Shown: positions 17,088-24,929 of the stretch, in pieces
Layout: every line of letters starts with the position of its first letter
Numbering within the stretch: the stretch's first letter is position 1
Assembly: GCA_029007645.1 (NCBI GenBank)
Contig: JAQXIE010000018.1
Span: forward strand, 1 to 64,000
DNA length: 64,000 bases
Source of the DNA: Bacteroidales bacterium
GTDB lineage: Bacteria > Bacteroidota > Bacteroidia > Bacteroidales > Muribaculaceae
Reading direction: 5' to 3'
The notes under the pieces: generated by a model
The model's database searches: none
Told to the model about the DNA's origin: nothing
The model's input: the letters and a program-made list of their open reading frames with translations, nothing else
Made by a program: the position numbers and the translations under genes

Positions 17088-18779
17088 ATGCAAAGACACA
17101 CTCGTATCATAATGGCGTTGCTGCTGGCGCTGACCTCTCTCACAGCATCGGCCTACGACAAGACCACTACGTCGCTTCTGGATTCGTTGAACCGGATCAT
17201 CGAGCGCCGCGACACATATTATACGATGCACCAGTGGCAGATCGACTCGGTGAAACGGGTTCTGGCGCAGACGCCTGTCGAGGAGAAGTCACGCCGCGCA
17301 GTGCTGCTTCACGACATATTCTCGCGCTATAAGAGTTTTCAGGGCGATTCGGCCCTGAGCACCGCCGAACAGGAGATCGCGTTGGCGCAGGAACTGGGCG
17401 ATCGCGACGCGCTGGTGCGCGCCAAGACCGACAAACTGCTTTCGCTGGTGTCGACGGCCACCTTCACCGATGCCCTTGACCTGGTGCGGAGCACCGATCT
17501 GAGCGGCACTTCCAACACCGTGCGCGGCCAGTTCTACTTCGTCTGCATCCGTATGTTCTCCGACCTGAGCAACTATTACGGCGAGAACATGCGCGCGCGA
17601 TACACGCCGGTCTACCGCGCATATGCCGATTCCGTCATAGCAACAATGCCGGCCAACAGTTACGAGGCTCAGTACGCGAGCATCTTCAAGTCGCTCGATG
17701 ACATGACCGATCAGGAAAAAATCAAGGTATTCGAGAAACTTCTGGCCAGCAATATTATTGACAATCAGGATCTGGCCACGATCTCGTCGATAATCGCCGA
17801 CATACACCTGCGCATGGGCAACCGAATCGAAGGACTGCGCTACAAGGTGCGAGCCGCCATCTACGACATAACCTACGCCAAACGGGAGACTTCGGCACTG
17901 CAGTCGATTGCCGAGATGGTGTTCCAGGACGGACAGTACGAGGAGGCTTCGCGCTACATAAACGTGGCGCTGGCCGACGCCGATTTCTTCAACGCGCCGC
18001 AGCACAAAAGCGACATAGCCATCATGCTGCGTCTGATCGAGTCGCAGCGCTACGCCTCGATGGACAGCCGCCGCAAGGCCGTGGAACTGGCTTTCATAGT
18101 CTGTCTGGCGCTCTTCATCATCGCCGTAGTGGCCATTGTCTTCTACATCCGCGCTGCACGCCGCCTGGCCGAGAGCAACAAACTGCTCAACAAGCGGCAC
18201 CAGGAGCTGAAACACCTCAACGAAAAGCTGGAGGAGGCCAACGAAAACACGTCGCAAGCCAATGCCAAGCTGCAGGAAACCCTGCAGAAAATGCAGGAAA
18301 TAGTGCGCATCAAAGATGAGTATTTAGGATACAGCCTATATACGAATTCGGAATACATAAAACGCATCGAGAATCTGCACAATCTGGTTAAGGCCAAGCT
18401 ACGCAACAAGCAATACGACACACTGGCCCAGGTCATCAAGGAACAGGACATAACCGCCGAGCGCAAGAAGATACTGAAGGATTTCGACCATGCCTTCCTG
18501 CGTATCTTCCCGCATTTCGTGGAGAAATACGAGGAACTGTTCGACCGTGTCGACGACGAGGAGACGCATGGCCGCAAGAGTGACAGCGACAGCCTGCTGA
18601 CTCCCGAGATGCGCATATTCGCCATGATCCGTCTCGGAGTGACCGACATATCGAAGATAGCCCTCTTCCTGGATTATTCGGTCAATACGGTGAACACCTA
18701 CAAGACGCGGGCCAAGAACAAGTCGCGGCTCCCCAACGACCAGTTCGAAGCCGCCATAATGAACATCAAATCCGTTTGA
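17088..18779 (+). CDS. DUF6377-type membrane regulator with LuxR-like HTH
   Basis: Predicted transcription regulator, 563 aa. Order: signal peptide (to about residue 23), a long helical TPR-like periplasmic sensor region, one membrane helix (AFIVCLALFIIAVVAIVFYI, about 327-346), a coiled coil, then a cytoplasmic C-terminus. The end (EMRIFAMIRLGVTDISKIA, LDYSVNTVNTYKTR) has the helix-turn-helix of LuxR-like effector domains. This architecture matches the Bacteroidota DUF6377 family, which often sits beside SusC/SusD loci. It follows the GH87-like gene by 50 nt and is the likely controller of this PUL. The sensed signal is unknown. Confidence 0.8.
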   Translation: MQRHTRIIMALLLALTSLTASAYDKTTTSLLDSLNRIIERRDTYYTMHQWQIDSVKRVLAQTPVEEKSRRAVLLHDIFSRYKSFQGDSALSTAEQEIALAQELGDRDALVRAKTDKLLSLVSTATFTDALDLVRSTDLSGTSNTVRGQFYFVCIRMFSDLSNYYGENMRARYTPVYRAYADSVIATMPANSYEAQYASIFKSLDDMTDQEKIKVFEKLLASNIIDNQDLATISSIIADIHLRMGNRIEGLRYKVRAAIYDITYAKRETSALQSIAEMVFQDGQYEEASRYINVALADADFFNAPQHKSDIAIMLRLIESQRYASMDSRRKAVELAFIVCLALFIIAVVAIVFYIRAARRLAESNKLLNKRHQELKHLNEKLEEANENTSQANAKLQETLQKMQEIVRIKDEYLGYSLYTNSEYIKRIENLHNLVKAKLRNKQYDTLAQVIKEQDITAERKKILKDFDHAFLRIFPHFVEKYEELFDRVDDEETHGRKSDSDSLLTPEMRIFAMIRLGVTDISKIALFLDYSVNTVNTYKTRAKNKSRLPNDQFEAAIMNIKSV

Positions 18780-18808
18780 CCCCCCCGGCCGAACATCAAC
18801 CACACCGT

Positions 18809-20686
18809 ATGGAGCCTGACTACAACATAATAATCCAAGACCGCGCCGACATCGTGTTCAAGCTGATGGCCAAGCGCGTATCGGCCCGGGACTGGCAGCG
18901 AATCCACGACGCGTTCGCCCTGGCCCGGGAGGCGCACGCGCCCCAGCGCCGCAAGTCGGGCGAACCATACATCCTCCACCCGGTGGCCGTGGCCCTGATC
19001 GCCGCCAAGGAACTGCATCTCGACGTCAACTCGGTGATTGCCTGCTTCCTGCACGATGTGGTGGAAGACACTCCCTACACTATCGACGACATTCGCGAGC
19101 GTTTCGGCGACGACGTCGCTTTTCTGGTCGACGCTGTCACCAAGAAACCCAAGAAGGAATACGAACTCTCCAAGCAGCTCGACAATTTCCGCCAGATTCT
19201 CGACTCCGTGCAGCACGATATCCGCCCCGTGCTCATAAAACTGGCCGACCGGCTGCACAACATGCGCACCCTGGCGTCGATGAAGCCGGAAAAACAGATG
19301 AAAATCGCCGGCGAGACCGACTACTTCTATGCTCCGCTGGCCAACCGCCTGGGCCTCTACAATATCAAGACCGAACTCGAGAACCTGTCGTTCCGCTACC
19401 GGTGTCCCGCCGAGTACGAGCATATCTCGAAGCTGATCAGCGACCATCTCGATCATAACCGCGACAATCTGGAGACGTTCCGCAGGCAGATTCAGGATAC
19501 CCTGTACAGCAACGGCATCAAGGTCCGGGTGCTTGTCGACTACCGTCGTCCCTTCAGCATCTGGCGGAAGATGAAGAAATCGGGCAATGATTTCAATCAT
19601 CTGCAATACCGTCATTTTCTGGAGGTGATATTCGACGAGGATCAGTCGTCGCTCAGCGAGAAGGAGACGGCTCTGAAAATCTACTCCGTGCTGACCGACC
19701 GCTTCAAGGAGCTGCACGGGAGCATGAGCAATTACATCGATTCGCCGAAGGAGAACGGCTACCGGAGCCTGCATGTCAAGCTGCTGGCCGATTTCGGACG
19801 GTGGGAGGAGGTGCACATCAGCAGCGAGCGGATGCGGCAGCAGTCGCAGTTAGGCTGTGTGTCCGAACGCAACGAGGACAACATTGACCGATGGATCGGC
19901 AAGTTCCGCAACGTGCTGCAGGACACTATCAACAACACCGACCGCAATGCCCACTACATGGAGGACATCATCTCGGCGTTCTACACCGACGACATCCAGG
20001 TGTTCGGCCGCGACGGCCGGAAAGTGATACTGCCCACGGGATCGACGGCGCTGGATTTCGCTTACGACCTGAGCGACGACACGGGCAATCATGCCAAATA
20101 TTCGCGCATCAACCATCAGATAGCGCCCATCACCACTCCCCTCAAGCCGGGCGATGTGGTGGAGATATTCACGGATCCCGCCACAGTGCCGGATTCGGAC
20201 TGGGAGCAGTTCGCCAACACCTACAAGGCGCGCAAAGCCCTGAGGCGCTACCGCGAGTCGCTGCCCCGCAAACCCTATTGCCGCTGTGACAAATGCAATC
20301 CGATTCCGGGCGAGGAGGTGATCGGCATACGCGACCATTTCAACCCCGATGTCATCACCGTGCACAAGCGCGACTGCCGCGAGGCCATCACGCTCGCGTC
20401 ATCCTACGGCGACGACGTGACCTCCGTCGACTTCGTCACCGACGAGACGCTCTATCCCGTGACGATCCTGATCAAGGCCGTCGACCGACATCACCTGTTT
20501 ATCGACCTGACCGACTGCATCACCAACACGCTGGGACTCTCGATGGAATCGTTCAACACCCACACCGAGCGCAATATCGTGGAATGCCGCATACGTGTCG
20601 GCATCCATTCCATCGGCGAGCTGAAAACCATCCTGACACAAATATCGGCCATCCGCGGCGTCGACGAAGCCAAACGCAGCTTATGA
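18809..20686 (+). CDS. RelA/SpoT homologue, probably (p)ppGpp hydrolase only
   Basis: Long RSH protein of 626 aa: HD hydrolase, synthetase, TGS (DDIQVFGRDGRKVILPTGST, from about 398) and ACT domains. The hydrolase site is intact: His57 in YILHP, His82-Asp83 in LHDVVEDT, and LADRLHNMRTL. In the synthetase domain the stretch normally written FDEIYDLIAVRV reads FNHLQYRHFLEV, so the metal-binding Asp is Tyr267 and a conserved Arg is Glu. The motif after the GYRSLH box reads EVHISSERM instead of EIQIRTREM. Synthesis is therefore probably lost and degradation kept. The ORF track's TTG start at 18776 is rejected in favour of the ATG at 18809. Confidence 0.9.
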   Translation: MEPDYNIIIQDRADIVFKLMAKRVSARDWQRIHDAFALAREAHAPQRRKSGEPYILHPVAVALIAAKELHLDVNSVIACFLHDVVEDTPYTIDDIRERFGDDVAFLVDAVTKKPKKEYELSKQLDNFRQILDSVQHDIRPVLIKLADRLHNMRTLASMKPEKQMKIAGETDYFYAPLANRLGLYNIKTELENLSFRYRCPAEYEHISKLISDHLDHNRDNLETFRRQIQDTLYSNGIKVRVLVDYRRPFSIWRKMKKSGNDFNHLQYRHFLEVIFDEDQSSLSEKETALKIYSVLTDRFKELHGSMSNYIDSPKENGYRSLHVKLLADFGRWEEVHISSERMRQQSQLGCVSERNEDNIDRWIGKFRNVLQDTINNTDRNAHYMEDIISAFYTDDIQVFGRDGRKVILPTGSTALDFAYDLSDDTGNHAKYSRINHQIAPITTPLKPGDVVEIFTDPATVPDSDWEQFANTYKARKALRRYRESLPRKPYCRCDKCNPIPGEEVIGIRDHFNPDVITVHKRDCREAITLASSYGDDVTSVDFVTDETLYPVTILIKAVDRHHLFIDLTDCITNTLGLSMESFNTHTERNIVECRIRVGIHSIGELKTILTQISAIRGVDEAKRSL

Positions 20687-20714
20687 CCGATACCGGTATC
20701 TTAGCCAGGATTTA

Positions 20715-22397
20715 CTATCTGATGATCTTGCGACCGTTTACGATGTAGATGTTGCCGGGGATCATTTCCTTAACCTCGTGGCCGTAGATGTCGTAGATGC
20801 GGTCGGTTGCGGCAGGCTCCATGCCGATCGATTCCACTCCGGCCTTGTTGGTCAGCGTGATGCGCGCACGCTTGCCTGGCTCCAGGACTTCGAAGATCAC
20901 CCGGGCGAAATGGGTGGGCTGTTCCAGAATCATATCGTTGTAGTCCTGACCGTTGATCAGCTCCATCGGAGTTTCGGCATATATGTTCTTGCGGCCGTCG
21001 GGCGTGCCCCAATTTTGCGCACCCCATTCGGTATCGGCGATCTTGAACATGCCCTGTAGCGTGACATCTTCAATTTCATAACGGTTCTCGCTGACCTTCA
21101 GCAACTCCCATTCGGGCTGTGTGCCCCAATTGTTTTGGTCACCGCGCAGGTACATGCCGGAAGGCGTCTTGATATCGGCATCCACCTTGACGCCGTAACT
21201 CTGGGCGAGCCAGCCGATACGCTGCTGAAACTTGCGGCGGGTCGAGGCGGCCGTCTCCGATGTGTCCCACGTACCGTAGCCCTTGTTCGACCAACGTTCG
21301 GCATCCGCTCTGGCGGCGGCGGCAATCTTGGTCGAAAACTCACCGATATAATTCAGCGCCTCATTGTAATGAGCGTTCACAAACGTGCGGAACGTCTCCT
21401 TGTAAACGTTGCTGAAGGAATCGAAACGCACCAGACGGTGTATCCATCGCTGACCCCAGGTGGGATCCTCGTAAATGTGCTGCGGCCAGTCGCGGCGGTA
21501 GGAATATCCGAAATCCCATACGGGACCGAATTTCCACTTTGTGTCCTGGCCCCGCTCGCGCGAGAAATAGCAGGAACCCCAGAACGCCTCGACGTCGTCC
21601 ATCATCTCGCGGACCACGAAGTAGCGGGCCAGGGCGTCGGGATCGATGTAACGCTCCCATTCGCGCGACGACTTGTCGTTGATATAGATGGCGTTGGTCA
21701 TGGCCGTCAGCTGGTCGACCAGGAACTTCTGCTGCTCGGCATTGCACTTTTCGGGACTCTTGTGGGTGACGCGCAGGTCCTCGCCGTCGGGGTCGCGGAG
21801 CACCACCTGCTCCGAGGGATCCTCGTAGTAGTTGTCAATCTCACAGAGCCAGCCGCCAGTCGGATCGGAAGTCACACCCTGTTCTTCCTGATCGGTGACA
21901 TTGACGCGTTTTTTGGCCACACGCACGGTTTCGGTCAGGAAATAGAGGCCGCGGTAATCGCCGTTGAGCACCAGTTCGACGGGACGCATATCGGGTGTCC
22001 AGTACACGTGCATCAGCTCTGAAAGCTTGAATCCCAGTGCATTGCGCAGGAAGCCGAGATCATCGTCGGCATGCGCCAGCAATGCGAAATGCCGGCTGCG
22101 TTCCATGCCGGCCAAGGCTGCCTTCTCGGTCAGTTTGATCCGGTAGGGCTTTTTCTCGAAATCGGTCCAGGTCCAGTTGCCCCGGCCCCTTATTTCAAGT
22201 GTGCCGAACAGGGACGTCATCGACTCATCGCCCATGGGATCGAACGAATAGGTGCCATCGACATATGTCTCCCGACTGTCGATCGGCGCGCCGTTACTGG
22301 TATAGATTGTCAGCACAGGCAGCGTGCCTGAAGGATTTACGGCAAACGATGCCGCAGTTGTCACCGCACAAAGCAGGAAGAGTATAAATTTGTTCAT
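20715..22397 (-). CDS. CotH-like kinase-fold secreted protein
   Basis: Secreted protein of the CotH family (protein-kinase-like fold; spore-coat CotH is a protein kinase), 560 aa. Order: signal peptide (MNKFILFLLCAVTTAASFA), N-terminal beta region with LEIRGRGNWTW, CotH core (HFALLAHADDDLGFLRNALG, GDYRGLYFLTETVRV, and later PVWDFGYSYRRDW), a starch-binding-like region near YLRGDQNNWG, and a degenerate type IX-like tail (RIYDIYGHEVKE... NGRKIIR). Residues 1-21 of the ORF track entry are before the true start at 22397, which begins the signal peptide. It is convergent with the RSH gene. Substrate unknown. Confidence 0.8.
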   Translation of the reverse strand: MNKFILFLLCAVTTAASFAVNPSGTLPVLTIYTSNGAPIDSRETYVDGTYSFDPMGDESMTSLFGTLEIRGRGNWTWTDFEKKPYRIKLTEKAALAGMERSRHFALLAHADDDLGFLRNALGFKLSELMHVYWTPDMRPVELVLNGDYRGLYFLTETVRVAKKRVNVTDQEEQGVTSDPTGGWLCEIDNYYEDPSEQVVLRDPDGEDLRVTHKSPEKCNAEQQKFLVDQLTAMTNAIYINDKSSREWERYIDPDALARYFVVREMMDDVEAFWGSCYFSRERGQDTKWKFGPVWDFGYSYRRDWPQHIYEDPTWGQRWIHRLVRFDSFSNVYKETFRTFVNAHYNEALNYIGEFSTKIAAAARADAERWSNKGYGTWDTSETAASTRRKFQQRIGWLAQSYGVKVDADIKTPSGMYLRGDQNNWGTQPEWELLKVSENRYEIEDVTLQGMFKIADTEWGAQNWGTPDGRKNIYAETPMELINGQDYNDMILEQPTHFARVIFEVLEPGKRARITLTNKAGVESIGMEPAATDRIYDIYGHEVKEMIPGNIYIVNGRKIIR

Positions 22398-22457
22398 AGT
22401 TAGTATTATCGGGCTCACGAAGTTAGCAATATTTTCCCGAATTTCCATAATTGCGTG

Positions 22458-22465
22458 CAAATTTA
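22458..22465 (-). promoter_or_regulatory. -7 element of the CotH-like gene
   Basis: On the minus strand TAAATTTG matches TAnnTTTG, 60 nt before the start codon. No clear -33 element at the expected spacing. Confidence 0.35.
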
Positions 22466-22498
22466 AGGAACAATGCCTGATTTATGGGAAGAATTTTG

Positions 22499-22506
22499 TA
22501 ATTTTG
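22499..22506 (+). promoter_or_regulatory. -7 element abutting the start of the lipoprotein gene
   Basis: TAATTTTG ends only 4 nt before the ATG at 22511. If used, the RNA would start at or within a few nt of the start codon, giving a leaderless message. No clear -33 is seen. Confidence 0.4.
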
Positions 22507-22510
22507 GGGC

Positions 22511-23110
22511 ATGAAAAGTTACGGCAAGCGCATCGGAGCCATAATAATGGCCACTGTAATGGCACTGAGTGTCACAGGATGCGGAGGTAAAGACAAAAAA
22601 GAGGGATCCTTCCCTCAGAATTTCAGCAAGATAGGCGATGCGGGGCGTGTTGCTTACGTCATGAAGCATGCCACACCCGACTCGTTGGCAAGGTTTATCA
22701 TCTACGGCGCGCTGGGACAAGTGCCCGGAGCGCGGATCGACACATTGGCAATAGCCACCAATTACGCGTACGAACGTCTTCAGGGCGAGGCTCTTGACAA
22801 ATTCGGAGCCGAATATGAAACGGTGGTGGCGTCGCTGCCGCTGTCGGACAAAATGAAAGTCTACGCGTTGGCCGGCACCGAGGATCCCCAGGGACTCGGT
22901 TACCGTCTGGGACTGGAATATGTGGCCGATATCCGCGACCACAACAAGCAGGTTGAGGAGATCCGCAAGGAGATCGCGGAGTTCCGCAAAGCCTGCGGCA
23001 ACGACACGGATACTTACCGTCGGTTCATGGTCGGCTTCCGTACCGTATTGCGCGTGGACAGCGGCAAAGACCTGCCCCGTGGCGTCTACGACGCGTTCAT
23101 CAATGAATAA
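22511..23110 (+). CDS. Unknown lipoprotein
   Basis: A 199-aa protein I cannot assign to a family. The N-terminus MKSYGKRIGAIIMATVMALSVTGC is a lipoprotein signal with lipobox VTGC, followed by a charged linker GGKDKKEGS and a mostly helical body. The start codon is almost on top of the -7 box. It lies 43 nt upstream of the polyprenyl synthase gene on the same strand and may be the first gene of that operon. Nothing in the sequence shows its role. Confidence 0.75.
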   Translation: MKSYGKRIGAIIMATVMALSVTGCGGKDKKEGSFPQNFSKIGDAGRVAYVMKHATPDSLARFIIYGALGQVPGARIDTLAIATNYAYERLQGEALDKFGAEYETVVASLPLSDKMKVYALAGTEDPQGLGYRLGLEYVADIRDHNKQVEEIRKEIAEFRKACGNDTDTYRRFMVGFRTVLRVDSGKDLPRGVYDAFINE

Positions 23111-23153
23111 AGACATTTTAGATTAAGGCATCGTTCCTTAAAAATACTTTAAA

Positions 23154-24125
23154 GTGAAACTATCTGATGCAAGCGTTCTTGTAGAGGGCGCGATCAAGGA
23201 AATGGAGTTGCCGGGAGGAGACCTGGCGGGACTGTATGAGCCGATCAGCTACGGGCTGTCGGCAGGAGGCAAGCGTCTGCGTCCGTCGCTGGTGCTGATG
23301 GCCGCCGAGGCCTTCGGCGGCGAAGCCGCTGTGAAGGCTGCGATTCCCGCTGCACTCGGCATGGAAATGTTCCATAATTTTACTCTGCTGCACGACGACG
23401 TTATGGACAACAGCCCCATGCGCCGCAACCGGCCTTCGGTTATGGCCAAATGGGACGTCAACACTGCTATTCTGAGCGGCGACACGATGCTGACATTGGC
23501 AACGCGCCAGATGATGCAGGTGCCCGACAGCCTGCTGCGCACGGTGCTCGACATCTTCAACACGATGGCTGTCAGGGTCTACGAGGGACAGCAGCTTGAC
23601 ATGGAGTTCGAAAACCGCGACAATGTCACCTCCGAGGATTATCTGCGCATGATCGGAGACAAGACCGGTGCCCTGCTGGGTGCTTCGGCTCAGATCGGCG
23701 CCCTGATCGGTGGCGCCGACCTCAAGGACGCCGCCCGCATGGAACAATTCGGCATGCTTCTGGGTCAGGCCTTCCAGATTCAGGACGACTGGCTCGACGT
23801 CTACGGCGATTCCAATACGTTCGGCAAGCCTATCGGCGGCGATATCAACAACAATAAGAAATCCTATCTGCTTCTGACGGCTCTGGCCTCGGGCACGCCC
23901 GAAGCCGAGGCTCTGAAATCGGCCATGGAGATGCCCGCAGGCGACTCCAAGGTCCGGGTAGTGACCAATATCTACGACAAGCTCGACATGTCCGACCGCG
24001 TCCGCAAGGAAGTGGCCCACTACAGCAGCGAGGCGCTGAAGGCTATCAAGAAGAGCGGCCTAAGCGAGGAGGCCCGCGAACCGTTCAAGGCAATGATCGA
24101 CAAACTCACCGGCCGCAAACGATGA
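23154..24125 (+). CDS. Polyprenyl diphosphate synthase
   Basis: Trans-isoprenyl diphosphate synthase that condenses isopentenyl diphosphate onto an allylic diphosphate. It may make the menaquinone side chain or farnesyl/geranylgeranyl diphosphate. Both aspartate-rich motifs are present: LLHDDVMDNS (about 81-90) and QIQDDWLD. GGKRLRPSLVL near the N-terminus binds the diphosphate. At 323 aa it is full length. The start is GTG at 23154; using the first in-frame ATG (23205) would remove a conserved N-terminal helix. The stop overlaps the TatD start (ATGATC). Chain length cannot be fixed by eye. Confidence 0.92.
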   Translation: MKLSDASVLVEGAIKEMELPGGDLAGLYEPISYGLSAGGKRLRPSLVLMAAEAFGGEAAVKAAIPAALGMEMFHNFTLLHDDVMDNSPMRRNRPSVMAKWDVNTAILSGDTMLTLATRQMMQVPDSLLRTVLDIFNTMAVRVYEGQQLDMEFENRDNVTSEDYLRMIGDKTGALLGASAQIGALIGGADLKDAARMEQFGMLLGQAFQIQDDWLDVYGDSNTFGKPIGGDINNNKKSYLLLTALASGTPEAEALKSAMEMPAGDSKVRVVTNIYDKLDMSDRVRKEVAHYSSEALKAIKKSGLSEEAREPFKAMIDKLTGRKR

Positions 24126-24913
24126 TCGACACCCACTGCCATCTCTATCTGGCGGGGGACTTCCCCGGCGACGAGTGCTACGACGCGATGAACCGCGCCA
24201 TAGCCTCAGGCGTCACGCGGATGGTGTTCCCGAATGTAGACCGCGACAGTCTGGAGCCGATACGCCGGCTGCATGAGGTGTATCCCTTCAACTCGGCTAT
24301 GGCCATAGGTATACATCCCACCGAGTTGCACGGCGACTGGGAGGCGCTGCTCGACGAGTTCGAGCAGCTGGCGCCCTCACCGGAATTCGTCGCCATCGGC
24401 GAGGTGGGCATCGACCTGCACTTCGACGACAACCCTCCGCTGGAAACCCAGCGCCGGGCTTTCGCCCGTCAGCTGGACTGGGCCGTGAAATACGACAAAC
24501 CGGTGATAATCCATTGCCGCGACGCCCGTGACGAGGTGCTGCAATGCATAGTCGAACTGCGCGACCGGCTCCCCGGGAACGCTCCGCTGCCCCGGCTCGT
24601 GTTCCATTCGTTCACCGGAACGCCCGACGATGTCAGGGCGATCCGCCGGGTTTGCGATCCGATGTTCGGAATCAACGGCGTGGTCACATTCAAGAATGCC
24701 CCCGACCTGCGCGAGGCCCTGCATGAAATCGGACCCGACCGTATGCTGCTCGAGACCGACGCCCCATGGCTCGCTCCCGTGCCGCATCGCGGGCAACGAA
24801 ACGAATCCGCATATATTCCATTGATACTGAACCGCATAGCCGAAGAACTCAAAATGCCGGCCGACGAGATGGAGCGAATCACCGACTCCAACGCGACAAG
24901 CCTCTTCTTCTGA
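24122..24913 (+). CDS. TatD-family metal-dependent DNase
   Basis: TIM-barrel hydrolase of the TatD family (metal-dependent 3'-5' DNase or quality-control hydrolase in studied members), 263 aa. The metal-binding motif IDTHCHL is at the N-terminus. IGEVGIDLHF, PVIIHCRDA, FHSFTGT and LLETDAPWL follow in family order. The start overlaps the end of the polyprenyl synthase gene by 4 nt, so the two are translationally coupled. The cation antiporter follows after 16 nt. Confidence 0.92.
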   Translation: MIDTHCHLYLAGDFPGDECYDAMNRAIASGVTRMVFPNVDRDSLEPIRRLHEVYPFNSAMAIGIHPTELHGDWEALLDEFEQLAPSPEFVAIGEVGIDLHFDDNPPLETQRRAFARQLDWAVKYDKPVIIHCRDARDEVLQCIVELRDRLPGNAPLPRLVFHSFTGTPDDVRAIRRVCDPMFGINGVVTFKNAPDLREALHEIGPDRMLLETDAPWLAPVPHRGQRNESAYIPLILNRIAEELKMPADEMERITDSNATSLFF

Positions 24914-24929
24914 TCTGACAGATGCCGCC

